Numbered from the stretch's first letter, positions 1 through 6,334 are shown. The stretch is 10,365 nucleotides of DNA from Hyphomicrobium_A sp035517115 (GCA_035517115.1 DATIZL010000173.1:1-10365); one strand, 5' to 3'. Program-made: numbers and translations. The notes: generated by a model from the letters alone, not told the origin.

Positions 1-1
1 C

Positions 2-118
2 GAAGGTCTCCTCGACCGCATGACGGATCGTTTGCGGCTGGCGCAGTATTTCTGTCCCCTGCGCGAGACTGCGGGGTCGTCCGTGAAGAATGCCGATCCG
101 GCTGAGTGGCGGGGATAA
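2..118 (+). pseudogene. 3' stump of an interrupted gene (partial, unrecognised)
   Basis: An open frame enters from the left edge and ends at TAA 116-118. Only codons up to about base 72 belong to the original gene, because the IS5 left inverted repeat starts at 73; the last 15 or so codons come from the IS. The visible part includes the residues LLDRMTDRLRLAQYFCPL. I recognise no family, and the stretch is too short to exclude coding on the opposite strand, where a frame reading GTEILRQPQTIRHAVEE is also open. It looks like a gene truncated by IS insertion. Confidence 0.3.
73..93 (+). repeat. IS5 left terminal inverted repeat
   Basis: GGGGTCGTCCGTGAAGAA followed by TGC. Its reverse complement recurs at 1596-1616 with two mismatches (third and nineteenth bases). 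It defines the left end of the IS. Confidence 0.85.
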
Positions 119-245
119 TTCGGCGGGATGAAGTAATCGCATCTGCAGGGAAGTGACGCTTGGACGCGGGTTTTCTCGCAATTTGCGATTTCGGTTTGGT
201 GCGGATCGTGATTCCCTGAGGGCCGGTTTCGGCACGGGAAGCGCG

Positions 246-1581
246 ATGGCAAGACCACGAGATGACCGGCAAAAGGACCTGCTGCGTCCGGCGCTCGAAG
301 AGATCATCGACATGGGCCATCCGCTGGTGCGGCTGGCGGCAAAGATCGACTGGCCGTTTCTCGCCGGCCGCTTCAGCTCGGTGTGCCAGCCTGGCCCCGG
401 GCCAGCCCGGCCTGCCGCCACGGCTGGTGGCGGGGCTCTTCATCCTCAAGCACATGCACAACCTGTCCGACGAGGTGCTGTGCGCGCGCTGGGTGGAGAA
501 CCCGTACTACCAGTACTTCTGCGGCGAGCAGAGCTTCTGCCACAAGCTGCCCTTCGATCGCTCGTCACTGACGCGTTGGCGCCAGCGCCTGGGGGAAGAG
601 CAGCTCGTGGCGCTGATCCAGGAGAGCCTGTCGGTGGCGCACGAGACCGGCGCGCTCGAGACCAAGGATCTCGAGCGGGTGGTCGTCGACACCACGGTGC
701 AGCCCAAAGCGGTGGCGCATCCAACGGATGCGCGGCTGATGCATCGCGCTCTCGTGAAGCTGGTCGGGCTGGCGCGGTGCCACGGCGTGCCGCTGCGGCA
801 GAGCTATCTGCGGGTGGCCAAGCGCGCCGCCATCATGGTTGGCCGCTATACTCATGCGCACCAGTTCAAGCGGGCGCGGCGCGAGCTCAAGTTCCTGCGC
901 ACCCGCTTGGGCCGCGTCATCCGTGACATCCGCCGCCGCATCGACGGCAATGCAGAACTGCAGGAGCGCTTCGGCCATCTTCTCGATCTCGCGGCCAAGG
1001 TCCGCTTCCAGGATCAGCGCCGGCGAGGCCCCAAGGTCTATTCGCTGCACGCACCCGAAGTCGAATGCATCGGCAAAGGCAAGGCGCAAGCGCCCTACGA
1101 GTTCGGCTGCAAGGTGTCGATCGCGACGCCGGTGACCGCGCCCAGGGGCGGCCAGTTCGTGCTGCACGCCCAGGCGCTGCACGGCAACCCTTACGACGGG
1201 CACACGCTCGGGCCGATGATCACCGGGCTGGAGGCGCTGACCGGCGTCGAGACGCGCCGCATCCATGTCGACAAGGGCTATCGCGGCCACAACCACCCGC
1301 ACAAGTTCCGCGTCTGGATCAGCGGCCAGGTGCGCCGCGTCACCGCCTCGATCCGCCGCGAGATGCGCCGCAGAGCCGCCGTCGAGCCGGTCATCGGCCA
1401 TCTCAAGGCCGAGCACCGCATGGACCGCAATTACCTCAAGGGACGCGACGGCGATCGCATCAACGCCATCCTCGCTGCTGCCGGCTACAACTTCGGCCTG
1501 CTGCTGCGCTGGCTGGCCGAGATTTTGCGCGCCCTCGCCACGGCGCTCTTCCACACGCCGGCCACTTCCCAGACCGCCTAA
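246..1581 (+). pseudogene. IS5-family DDE transposase, frameshifted
   Basis: This transposase catalyses cut-and-paste movement of the surrounding IS. The product starts at ATG 246 (MARPRDDRQKDLL), shows the usual IS5 N-terminal region (IIDMGHPLVRLAAKIDW) and continues in another frame from about base 400 as GQPGLPPRLVAGLFILKH. Removing one base from the CCCCGGG run at 396-401 joins the two into 444 residues, a normal IS5 length. Likely catalytic residues are D148 (VVDTT), D342 (HVDKGYRG) and E380 (VEPVIGHLKAEH). An in-frame ATG at 262 exists, but its first 45 or so codons are a Cys/Arg-rich shadow of the true N-terminus, so I reject that start. The shift is in the +1 sense, unlike the -1 programmed shifts known in some IS families, so I read it as a mutation or a sequencing indel. 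Confidence 0.9.
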
Positions 1582-1595
1582 CTCGCGCTCAAGCT

Positions 1596-1616
1596 GCGTT
1601 CTTCACGGACGACTCC
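1596..1616 (-). repeat. IS5 right terminal inverted repeat
   Basis: On the minus strand this reads GGAGTCGTCCGTGAAGAA followed by CGC. It pairs with 73-93 and lies 14 bases after the transposase stop codon. Confidence 0.85.
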
Positions 1617-1655
1617 ATATTTCACCGCCTTCGGCGAAAGCCTGATTGGTATGAT

Positions 1656-1678
1656 ATTCTAGTTTACTATACTAGAAT
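1656..1678. promoter_or_regulatory. 8-bp perfect inverted repeat, candidate operator
   Basis: ATTCTAGT (1656-1663) and ACTAGAAT (1671-1678) form a perfect palindrome around a 7-base centre in an AT-rich patch within GC-rich DNA. A related half site, CTAGAATTTTGC, recurs at 1811-1822, just downstream of the promoter-like sequence at 1771-1799; the first copy continues as CTAGAATTTGC. It may bind a regulator such as the HTH protein at 2020-2208. The binding role is inference. Confidence 0.45.
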
Positions 1679-1770
1679 TTGCATCCCGACGGTGGACCGG
1701 CCTCCGACCTCCGGCGCGTTGCGCTCGTTTCCGCACGCCCTTGGCGATGCTGCGGCCCGCACGTAAGCGA

Positions 1771-1799
1771 TTGAGAGAGCGTGCTAAATTAGGATAATT
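1771..1799 (+). promoter_or_regulatory. Sigma70-like promoter
   Basis: TTGAGA (1771-1776) is followed after 17 bases by ATAATT (1794-1799), or after 16 bases by GATAAT (1793-1798). Both the boxes and the spacing fit a housekeeping promoter. It lies upstream of the coupled small ORF and HTH gene, with the CTAGAAT half site about 12 bases downstream, where a repressor could sit. Confidence 0.5.
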
Positions 1800-1861
1800 A
1801 GAACAGCATCCTAGAATTTTGCCAGTTCGCTCGCTGGCGTCGTGATGGCCTGCTCACGCCT

Positions 1862-2023
1862 ATGAGCGCGACGAACCACGCAGATCACGCCGAGCCCGGG
1901 CACCTTCCCCATCGAGGCCAATCTCTCGAGAGGTTGAAGGCGCTCGCGCGCCTCCTAGCCCGTGAAGCCGCCGCCGAAGCGCTTAATTCGAAGCAACCCG
2001 TAGAACCGAGGACAAGTTTATGA
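1862..2023 (+). CDS. Small hypothetical protein coupled to the HTH gene
   Basis: This 53-residue frame starts at ATG 1862 (MSATNHADHAEPG) and has a helical middle reading LERLKALARLLAREAAAEAL. Its TGA overlaps the ATG of the HTH gene at 2020 as ATGA, which suggests translational coupling. From memory, short proteins carrying an ARLLAR(Q/E)AA-type helix occur next to recombinases and excisionase-like genes in alphaproteobacterial islands. I cannot assign a function. No strong ribosome binding site is visible, so the start is uncertain. Confidence 0.5.
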   Translation: MSATNHADHAEPGHLPHRGQSLERLKALARLLAREAAAEALNSKQPVEPRTSL

Positions 2024-2208
2024 CCTCAGCACCTTCGCCCTTGCCGCGCCTCCTCTCTGTCCAGGCCGCGGCCGAACATCTCGGCGTCTGCACCAAGTCC
2101 ATTCGCCGCTGGATCAAGAGCGGCCACCTGCGCGCGCACCGCGTAGGGCGTCAGCTGCGGATCTTCGAGGACGACCTCCTGCGGTTCGTCCAGAGCAATC
2201 GCCAATAA
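2020..2208 (+). CDS. Excisionase-type (MerR-like) HTH DNA-binding protein
   Basis: This is a 62-residue protein made almost entirely of one winged helix-turn-helix of the excisionase or HTH_17 kind. The segment LLSVQAAAEHLGVCTKSIRRW is the helix-turn-helix (about residues 11-31), followed by the wing (SGHLRAHRVGRQLRIFEDD) and a final helix. Such proteins bind direct repeats and act as recombination directionality factors or small transcriptional regulators. A GAGGA about 6 bases before ATG 2020 serves as ribosome binding site, and the start overlaps the stop of the upstream small ORF. Its position directly before an integrase-derived gene and the TGTCYAC repeats fits a role in excision control or integrase repression; that link is inference. 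Confidence 0.88.
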   Translation: MTSAPSPLPRLLSVQAAAEHLGVCTKSIRRWIKSGHLRAHRVGRQLRIFEDDLLRFVQSNRQ

Positions 2209-2217
2209 GGGAGAAGT

Positions 2218-2234
2218 TGTCCACCAATGTCCAC
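2218..2234 (+). repeat. Paired TGTCCAC direct repeats, upstream pair
   Basis: TGTCCAC occurs at 2218-2224 and again at 2228-2234, exactly 10 bp apart, so both copies would face the same side of the helix. A second pair with the same 10-bp spacing lies at 2316-2332. The 16-bp context at 2226-2241 matches 2314-2329 with two mismatches. Likely protein-binding sites, perhaps for the HTH protein or for the recombinase arms. Confidence 0.6.
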
Positions 2235-2290
2235 TCGTTTCAACACCCAACGTTATTACTCTGCGTATAACACAGATTGCTTTTTCTATG

Positions 2291-2339
2291 TTGAGTTTTA
2301 ACTATTTTCACTTAATGTCTACTCGTGTCCACTGGAGGG
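2291..2339 (+). promoter_or_regulatory. Putative integrase promoter, second TGTCYAC pair and strong RBS
   Basis: TTGAGT (2291-2296) and TAATGT (2313-2318), 16 bases apart, form a plausible though weak promoter. TGTCTAC (2316-2322) and TGTCCAC (2326-2332) overlap its -10 region and run up to the ribosome binding site GGAGG (2334-2338), which lies 5 bases before ATG 2344. A protein bound here would block transcription, giving a simple autoregulation layout. Confidence 0.45.
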
Positions 2340-2343
2340 TATT

Positions 2344-3837
2344 ATGCTACGTTGCGAACGTTCACACCTGCCCGTCGCGGGCGTCGGTCAGCCGGCGAAC
2401 CTCGCGGAGATTATGGCGCGGCTCGTTGCCGATCCGACCCTGGATGCACGCCGTCAGCGGGAGATGCTTTCAGCCCTCCGCACCGTCTGTCGGCTTCTGA
2501 ACGCCAATCCCGCCCTTGTCCCAGCGGAGCCCGGCGATTTGCGGAAACGGCTGGAGGGGGTCTCGCACGCTTTGGCGGGGTTCTCGCAAGGCCGGTGGCG
2601 GAACATTCGCAGCCTCGTCTTGGCGGCGCTTCGGCACGCCGGCGTGCGGGCCCTGCCAGGCCGTTCCCAGGAGCCGCTCTCGCTCGACTGGGAGGCCCTG
2701 CGTGCGCGTCTCCCAGACAAGGACTATCGGTACGGGCTGTCCCGCCTCATGCACTTCTGCTGCAGGCAAGGGATCTCGCCGGACCGCGTCGACAGCACGG
2801 TATTCGAGGGGTTCCGTTCCGCTCTTGAGAACGAAAGCCTGGTCAGGAAGGCGCCCAAGGTTTACCGAACCACCTGCGTTCTGTGGAACCGCGCCGCGAG
2901 GACCATCCCGGGATGGCCCGCGGTGCAGATCGCTGAACCCGATGCGCGCCGGCGCTATGCGCTCGGATGGAGCGCCTTCCCGCCATCCTTCCAAGCGGAT
3001 GTCGAGGCCTATCTCGCGCGGATCGCCAATCAGGATGTGTTCGCGGACGACTATGCCAGGTCCGTCAGGCCCAGCACGGTGAAGACGCGCCGCCATCAGT
3101 TCCAGCTGATCGCGACCGCCCTCGCCCGTTCCGGATATCCGGCCGACCAGATCACTGGGCTTGCGACGCTCGCAAACCCGAATAACGCCAAGCTCGCCCT
3201 TCGGTTCTTCATGGACCGAGCCGGCGGCACGACGACGACGAACGTCCACTACTTCGCCCGGGTTCTCAAGGCTGTCGCACGCCATTGGGTCAAGCCGACG
3301 AACCAGGAGGACATCGAGCTGCTGAGCACTCTCTGCCGCCGGCTCGCGGTCAATCAGAGCGGCATGACCGCCAAGAACCGCGCCCGGCTGCGTCAATTCG
3401 ACGACCCGGCCAACCTCGACGCCGTTCACGGTCTGGAGCCGAGGAAGCAGGCCGGCCCGGGCGGCGTGAGCACGGTCGAGGAGGCGGTCGAAATTCCCGG
3501 CACGAGGTTCGTGATCAAGGGCAACAGGTGCCACCGCGGCGTCGACCTGATGACGGCCGGCTCGCTCGGCCCGAACCGATTGACCGAGGGCGTGATGCTG
3601 ACGCCGGGCGTGGACGAGGAGCTGTGGCTCAAGTACGCGGAGCAGAACAAGGACGCCGACCTGATCAGGAACGGCATCGTGTTCGCGTTCCCATCGGAGA
3701 AGAAAGACCACCCGAAGGGCCGCGCCAAGGAGGAGGCGGAGCGCAAGTCCGGGCTCGAACCGTTGGAGGTCGGCGGCCCGGGCGAGAAGTCGCCCGACTG
3801 GCGCGTGCCGCGCGTGATCACGACGGGCGAGAAATAG
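2344..3837 (+). CDS. Chimeric ORF: tyrosine recombinase N-terminal part fused to phage-like tail
   Basis: The 497-residue ORF has a strong ribosome binding site, so its start is secure. Residues of about 20-362 resemble the SAM-like and core-binding front part of large site-specific integrases common in alphaproteobacteria: RREMLSALRTVCRLLN-like beginning, GRWRNIRSLVLAALRHAG, YRTTCVLWNRAARTIPGWP, and finally LRQFDDPANLDA. The catalytic half with its R-H-R-Y residues should follow but is absent. Instead, from about residue 363 (base 3430), the sequence is unrelated, with VMLTPGVDEELW (about 419-430), LKYAEQNKDADLIRNGIVFAF and a charged tail. That tail resembles small virion-region proteins of Mu-like prophages, by recall. 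The product cannot be an active recombinase. It may bind att-like DNA or be an inert deletion product. Confidence 0.8.
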   Translation: MLRCERSHLPVAGVGQPANLAEIMARLVADPTLDARRQREMLSALRTVCRLLNANPALVPAEPGDLRKRLEGVSHALAGFSQGRWRNIRSLVLAALRHAGVRALPGRSQEPLSLDWEALRARLPDKDYRYGLSRLMHFCCRQGISPDRVDSTVFEGFRSALENESLVRKAPKVYRTTCVLWNRAARTIPGWPAVQIAEPDARRRYALGWSAFPPSFQADVEAYLARIANQDVFADDYARSVRPSTVKTRRHQFQLIATALARSGYPADQITGLATLANPNNAKLALRFFMDRAGGTTTTNVHYFARVLKAVARHWVKPTNQEDIELLSTLCRRLAVNQSGMTAKNRARLRQFDDPANLDAVHGLEPRKQAGPGGVSTVEEAVEIPGTRFVIKGNRCHRGVDLMTAGSLGPNRLTEGVMLTPGVDEELWLKYAEQNKDADLIRNGIVFAFPSEKKDHPKGRAKEEAERKSGLEPLEVGGPGEKSPDWRVPRVITTGEK

Positions 3838-3839
3838 CG

Positions 3840-4057
3840 ATGGGATTCGGGCGCCGTTGCCTCTCTCGGTGTCCGGATGGGGTGCTGCGCGGCGGGGGTA
3901 TGATATCGACGACACCCCTGTCGGTATGGCGCCGCGCGCGCTTCCCACTTCGAACTGCGGCGCTGGTCCCACCCGGCCCGGCGACGCGGGGCGGGGGCGC
4001 CGGCGTGACCCTCAAGTAGGCGCCGGCGTCCGCTTCTCATTGCGCGGCAAAGGATGA
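3840..4057 (+). pseudogene. Possible phage-derived small ORF, degraded
   Basis: Directly after the previous stop, ATG 3840 begins MGFGRRCL. The more protein-like stretch (LSVSGWGAARRGYDIDDTPVG, about 3861-3925) is in the next frame and runs to a stop at 4055-4057. Reading both together requires one indel in the first few codons. The YDIDDTPVG segment looks like coding sequence, but I cannot name the family. Its place between two phage-like fragments is the main reason to list it. Confidence 0.25.
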
Positions 4058-4321
4058 AGGCGCCTGGGCACGTTCACCGAGAAGATCATCTCCGCGAAGT
4101 TCGTTCTGGAGCCGACGATCCTGACGACGCCGGGCGGCGCGCCAGCTGGCACCCCGAGAACGTTCACCGGCACGCAAAGCGACACGCTCGAAGTCACTGG
4201 ATTGCGCGCGCGGGCGTCGATCCTGAACGCCGGACCGTCGATGCTTCGCTCATCAGCGGCGTCAACCGCATGCCATTCCCAGGCCGAGTTCATGGCGTTT
4301 GTGGCTCACCATATGGAATGA
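4054..4321 (+). pseudogene. Phage-like virion-region protein fragment, frameshifted
   Basis: The frame starting within the first codons reads GTFTEKIISAKFVLEPTILT, then RTFTGTQSDTLEVTGLRA and SILNAGPSM. By recall this is the pattern of a short beta-rich protein of Mu-like prophages in alphaproteobacteria. ATG 4054 (MKAP) is in a different frame; removing one G from the GGG at 4066-4068 joins it smoothly. After NAGPSM (about base 4240) the expected continuation is lost and the frame stops at 4319-4321, so the 3' end is decayed or deleted. It lies in the same order and strand as the phage-like tail of the 2344-3837 ORF, suggesting one collapsed virion operon. Confidence 0.45.
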
Positions 4322-4333
4322 TGGCCCAGTATG

Positions 4334-4522
4334 CTAGGACGGCGGAGCGGCGGACCCGTCCGGTAGCGCCGCGAGACGATCTGCTTCGGCTTGAGCTTCT
4401 GCCTCACTCGAGTAATACCCGTGGGGCTCAGGTTTTTGTTTTTGGCCGGGCCTGGATATCTCGACCGCCCAATGCTGCTCCCCTTGGAACCACACTTGCA
4501 CGGCTCGGTATGTGGTTGTCAT
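4334..4522 (-). CDS. Small hypothetical protein (WAVEISRPGQK type)
   Basis: This is a 62-residue protein starting MTTTYRAVQVWFQG and continuing EQHWAVEISRPGQ, then HGYYSSEAEAQAEADRLAAL. A beta-strand-rich first half with a helical, alanine/glutamate-rich C-terminal end is typical of small orphan proteins found in rhizobial accessory regions. I recall similar ones but no function. The frame is open further upstream (to 4600), but that extension has little protein character, and the MTTTYR start is the natural one. The opposite frame here is a shadow. Confidence 0.65.
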   Translation of the reverse strand: MTTTYRAVQVWFQGEQHWAVEISRPGQKQKPEPHGYYSSEAEAQAEADRLAALPDGSAAPPS

Positions 4523-4667
4523 GACTGCATCCATCATCGCAGCGGACACTTTGCGGACACCGGCGATTTTTATGCCCGCGACCCGCAGCCCGCATCTCAC
4601 TAAATGCCGATTAGCCGAGTGGCGTCAATGGCGCTGGGAATCAGCGCGATGGCGGGGCTTTTCGCGC

Positions 4668-4856
4668 CTAATGGCCCTCGAGCTGCCTGACGATGTCCGC
4701 TGGATCGCCCTTCACCGTCACGGAGTGATCGCTGTCGAACTCAATTGTCGTGAAGCCGGGCTGGTGTAGTTTCACCACTCTCACTTCGTCGGGATTGAGC
4801 CACACCGGGAGATTCTGATCCCCTACGAACCGGTCAAAGCGCATTGCGATCTCCAT
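4668..4856 (-). CDS. FlbD-like small protein
   Basis: The 62-residue product MEIAMRFDRFVGDQNLPVWL continues NPDEVRVVKLHQPG, TTIEFDSDHSVTVKG and DPADIVRQLEGH. The layout (F-x-G, W-L/I-NP, a hydrophobic strand, TTI-F, H-V-V-G, then a C-terminal helix) matches the FlbD/swrD-like fold of short proteins, here outside any flagellar context. A GAGGGG ribosome binding site lies 7 bases before the ATG. It is on the same strand as the gene at 4334-4522, 145 bases away, so they may be co-transcribed. Its role is unknown. Confidence 0.7.
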   Translation of the reverse strand: MEIAMRFDRFVGDQNLPVWLNPDEVRVVKLHQPGFTTIEFDSDHSVTVKGDPADIVRQLEGH

Positions 4857-5038
4857 CGTTACGCCCCTCGCTGGCGAGGCGGCTCACGCTCTTCACCAGC
4901 AGAACGTAGCCGTCTTGGTCTAGCCGTTCACGTCCAGAGTGGCGATCCCGAGGCGTTCCCGGTTGCTGAGCGGGGCTTTTCTTTGCCTTGCCTGATCAGC
5001 CGCAACGTGGTGTCGTAGGTCTGTTCGTCGGGAGCATC
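4834..5038 (-). pseudogene. Possible degraded small gene upstream of the FlbD-like gene
   Basis: On the minus strand three protein-like segments follow each other in different frames: DEQTYDTTLRLIRQGKEKP, then LSNRERLGIATLDVNG, then LDQDGYVLLVKSVSRLASEG, ending at TGA 4836-4834 inside the FlbD-like gene. Two single-base insertions (in the C run near 4975 and near 4922) would join them. I do not recognise the family, and the GCGGGGC/T-rich sequence at 4970-4984 on the plus strand overlaps it, so this is tentative. Confidence 0.25.
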
Positions 5039-5171
5039 CTAGGCGGAGCGTCCCGGCGGCAAAACACCGAGCGAACTGCCCCGCTTGACCAAGCCCTCAT
5101 TGCGCTGAGAGGGGCTTCTCTTCTCCCTTTACGTCATGACCGCACTTGTGCGGCCTGCTTGAAGGCCCGCA

Positions 5172-5379
5172 ATGCCCAATCTAGAGATTGACCCCCGCGA
5201 GGCCGATCGCTTCGCACGAAGCAGCCGCAGAAGCCGCGCATGAGGAAGCGGCCGAGGTAGCGGAAGAGGCTGCCAAAGAGGCTTATGACGAAGCCTACAA
5301 GGAAGCCTATGACGAAGCCTACAAGGAAGCGTATGACGAAGCCTACAAAGAGGCTTTAGCCGAAGCGCTCAAGGAGTAA
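5172..5379 (+). pseudogene. Small PRE-motif protein with octapeptide coding repeats, probably frameshifted
   Basis: ATG 5172, with GAAGG 6 bases upstream, begins MPNLEIDPREADRFA, closely matching MPSFELDPREVDRFV at 6765. That frame soon stops. The next frame carries a long alanine/glutamate-rich helix (HEAAAEAAHEEAAEVAEEA), three copies of (A)YDEAYKE, and ends ALAEALKE at TAA 5377-5379. One small indel near 5200-5207 would join them; alternatively the second part starts at TTG 5188 with no good ribosome binding site. The helix is amphipathic and highly charged, suggesting a coiled coil or a scaffold. A clear terminator follows 11 bases after the stop. Function unknown. Confidence 0.6.
5281..5352 (+). 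repeat. Three tandem 24-bp coding repeats
   Basis: Units at 5281-5304, 5305-5328 and 5329-5352 differ at only a few positions, and each is itself two related 12-mers (GCCTATGACGAA and GCCTACAAGGAA). They encode repeated YDEAYKEA. Near-identity at third codon positions indicates recent repeat expansion, so copy number may vary between strains. Confidence 0.9.
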
Positions 5380-5390
5380 GTCGCGACAGA

Positions 5391-5422
5391 GCCCCGCTCT
5401 CGCCGGGCGGGGCTTTTCTTTT
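5391..5422 (+). terminator. Intrinsic terminator T1
   Basis: The stem GCCCCGC (5391-5397) pairs with GCGGGGC (5407-5413) and is followed by TTTTCTTTT. It lies directly behind the repeat-containing small gene. Confidence 0.85.
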
Positions 5423-5438
5423 GCAGGAGACTCCGCAT

Positions 5439-5618
5439 ATGAGGCCGCGGCCTCTCATGTCCTATGCAATCGTCCGAGTGACGGTCATCATCGCCTTCCT
5501 TGCGTTGGTGCTGCTAGCCGTCGTGCCACTGCTGATGCCGGCCAAACATGTGCGCTCGACCGATGCCGCGGGTCTCCCGAAACAGCAACTAAACCCGCAC
5601 CCCGCTATGCGGCCGTAG
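5439..5618 (+). CDS. Small single-span membrane protein
   Basis: This is a 59-residue protein starting at ATG 5439, 9 bases after an AGGAG (5425-5429). After a short basic N-terminus (MRPRPLMSYAIVR) comes one hydrophobic span of about 22 residues (VTVIIAFLALVLLAVVPLLM). A polar tail, rich in K, H, P and Q, follows. This predicts a one-pass inner membrane protein, or possibly an uncleaved signal anchor. An internal ATG at 5457 is possible but lacks a ribosome binding site. No family recognised. It follows T1 and could be transcribed by its own promoter or by read-through. Confidence 0.65.
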   Translation: MRPRPLMSYAIVRVTVIIAFLALVLLAVVPLLMPAKHVRSTDAAGLPKQQLNPHPAMRP

Positions 5619-5653
5619 TGAGTTGTCCATGACCTCGACCCCGCCCTGACCGG

Positions 5654-5907
5654 ATGCTCGCAACGATTAGCCTTGTTATCCTGGCGCTGTTCATCGTCGG
5701 CGGCATCGTCGAGGCAGCCCACATCCTCCTCAAAAAAACGACTCGCTCTAAAACTCGCGCGGCTCGTTCAAAGGGGAGAGGTCACGGTCGAGGTGTTTAA
5801 GGAGGTGGGTGTGCGCAGCCGCCGCCGTCTCGCTGTCGCGCGTGTCCAGCTCGCGGGCCGCCAAGGCCGACGCCGAGGCGCGCAAACCCGGAACGCCGCC
5901 GGCCTAA
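5654..5907 (+). pseudogene. Small membrane protein with basic tail, probably frameshifted
   Basis: ATG 5654 begins MLATISLVILALFIVGGIVE, a clear transmembrane span, then AAHILLKK. As written the frame stops at 5798-5800 (48 residues) after an odd Arg/Lys/Gly tail. If one A is removed from the run of seven at 5732-5738, it instead continues RLALKLARLVQRGEVTVEVFKEVG, which looks far more like protein. A further shift near 5810 leads into SRAAKADAEARKPGTPPA, ending at TAA 5905-5907. I consider the longer reading more likely. The C-terminal ARKPGTP is repeated at 6507-6527. Function unknown. Confidence 0.45.
5877..5897 (+). repeat. 21-bp direct repeat, copy 1
   Basis: Identical to 6503-6523. It encodes the end of a small protein (ARKPGTP) followed closely by a stop codon in both places, here TAA 5905 and there TAG 6525. 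This is the best sign that the array derives from duplicated gene ends. Confidence 0.85.
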
Positions 5908-5965
5908 CCGCTGTTGTCAGGATAAGGTCCCGCGTTCTAGCGGGGTCTCTCAGGGCACCCCTCTA

Positions 5966-5991
5966 GCCCCGCCTCGCGCGGGGCTTTTTCT
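5966..5991 (+). terminator. Intrinsic terminator T2
   Basis: GCCCCGC (5966-5972), loop CTCGC, GCGGGGC (5978-5984), then TTTTTCTT. The hairpin is identical to T5 over 19 bases. Confidence 0.85.
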
Positions 5992-6061
5992 TGTGTGCTG
6001 TAGATCACAACGGGAGCGACTGCGCCGAGCTATCTTTATGAGCCGTTCCCAACGCAAACTC

Positions 6062-6087
6062 GCCCCGCTTCGGCGGGGCTTTTTCTT
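6062..6087 (+). terminator. Intrinsic terminator T3 with a UUCG tetraloop
   Basis: GCCCCGC (6062-6068) and GCGGGGC (6073-6079) close the very stable C(UUCG)G loop, followed by TTTTTCTT. Confidence 0.85.
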
Positions 6088-6139
6088 GCCGGAACGCCAT
6101 AGGCCGAGCTGCTGTTGGGCCTCCTTTAACCCCCTTCAG

Positions 6140-6164
6140 CCCCGCTCTGGCGGGGCTCTCTTTG
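6140..6164 (+). terminator. Intrinsic terminator T4
   Basis: GCCCCGC (6140-6146), loop TCTG, GCGGGGC (6151-6157), then a broken T-tract (TCTCTTT). Confidence 0.7.
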
Positions 6165-6218
6165 TGGGAACGCAGCAGGCCAACCGCTGTTGTCAGAATT
6201 AAGGTCTCCCCGTTCTAG

Positions 6219-6245
6219 GCCCCGCCTCGCGCGGGGCTTTTCTTT
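6219..6245 (+). terminator. Intrinsic terminator T5
   Basis: GCCCCGC (6219-6225), loop CTCGC, GCGGGGC (6231-6237), then TTTTCTTT. The upstream 35 bases also match those before T2 (CCGCTGTTGTCAG and GTTCTAG). Confidence 0.85.
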
Positions 6246-6334
6246 GGACCTGTCTGGCCCGAGGAACCGCCGTCTCAGATCAACCGTTTGCTGGATGCTG
6301 GCGCTTGATGCGCCATGTAACCCGAGCACCCTTA

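Larger units (their letters stand above)
73..1616 (+). mobile_element. IS5-family insertion sequence, about 1.54 kb
   Basis: The element is bounded by 21-bp terminal inverted repeats at 73-93 and 1596-1616 that match at 19 of 21 positions and share the core TCGTCCGTGAAGAA. Between them lies a single transposase gene of the IS5 type. The flanking bases (CTGC on the left, ATAT on the right) do not form an obvious target-site duplication. This suggests later rearrangement around one end, or that the true ends differ by a base or two from my call. Confidence 0.88.

Noticed and set aside
396..401. Programmed frameshifting in the IS5 transposase
   Set aside because: The needed shift is +1 (or -2) with no slippery A/T heptamer, and the upstream part is too short to be a separate regulatory product. 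A plain indel is simpler, given the other indels in the window.
565..1554. 329-codon minus-strand frame inside the IS5 element
   Set aside because: Shadow of the transposase; no motif and no ribosome binding site.
2470..3972. 500-codon open frame on the minus strand opposite the integrase-derived ORF
   Set aside because: It lies opposite a gene with a strong ribosome binding site and recognisable integrase motifs. Its composition is Arg/Gly/Ala-rich, as expected for a GC-rich shadow frame.
4610..4665. tRNA-like sequence (TAGCCGAGTGGCG, resembling a D-arm)
   Set aside because: No T-arm consensus, anticodon stem or acceptor pairing could be found around it.
5902..6250. Integron-like attC site, because GCCTAAC occurs at 5902-5908
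   Set aside because: No matching GTTRRRY core at the right distance, and the other repeat copies lack the RYYYAAC core. The hairpins have T-tracts typical of terminators.
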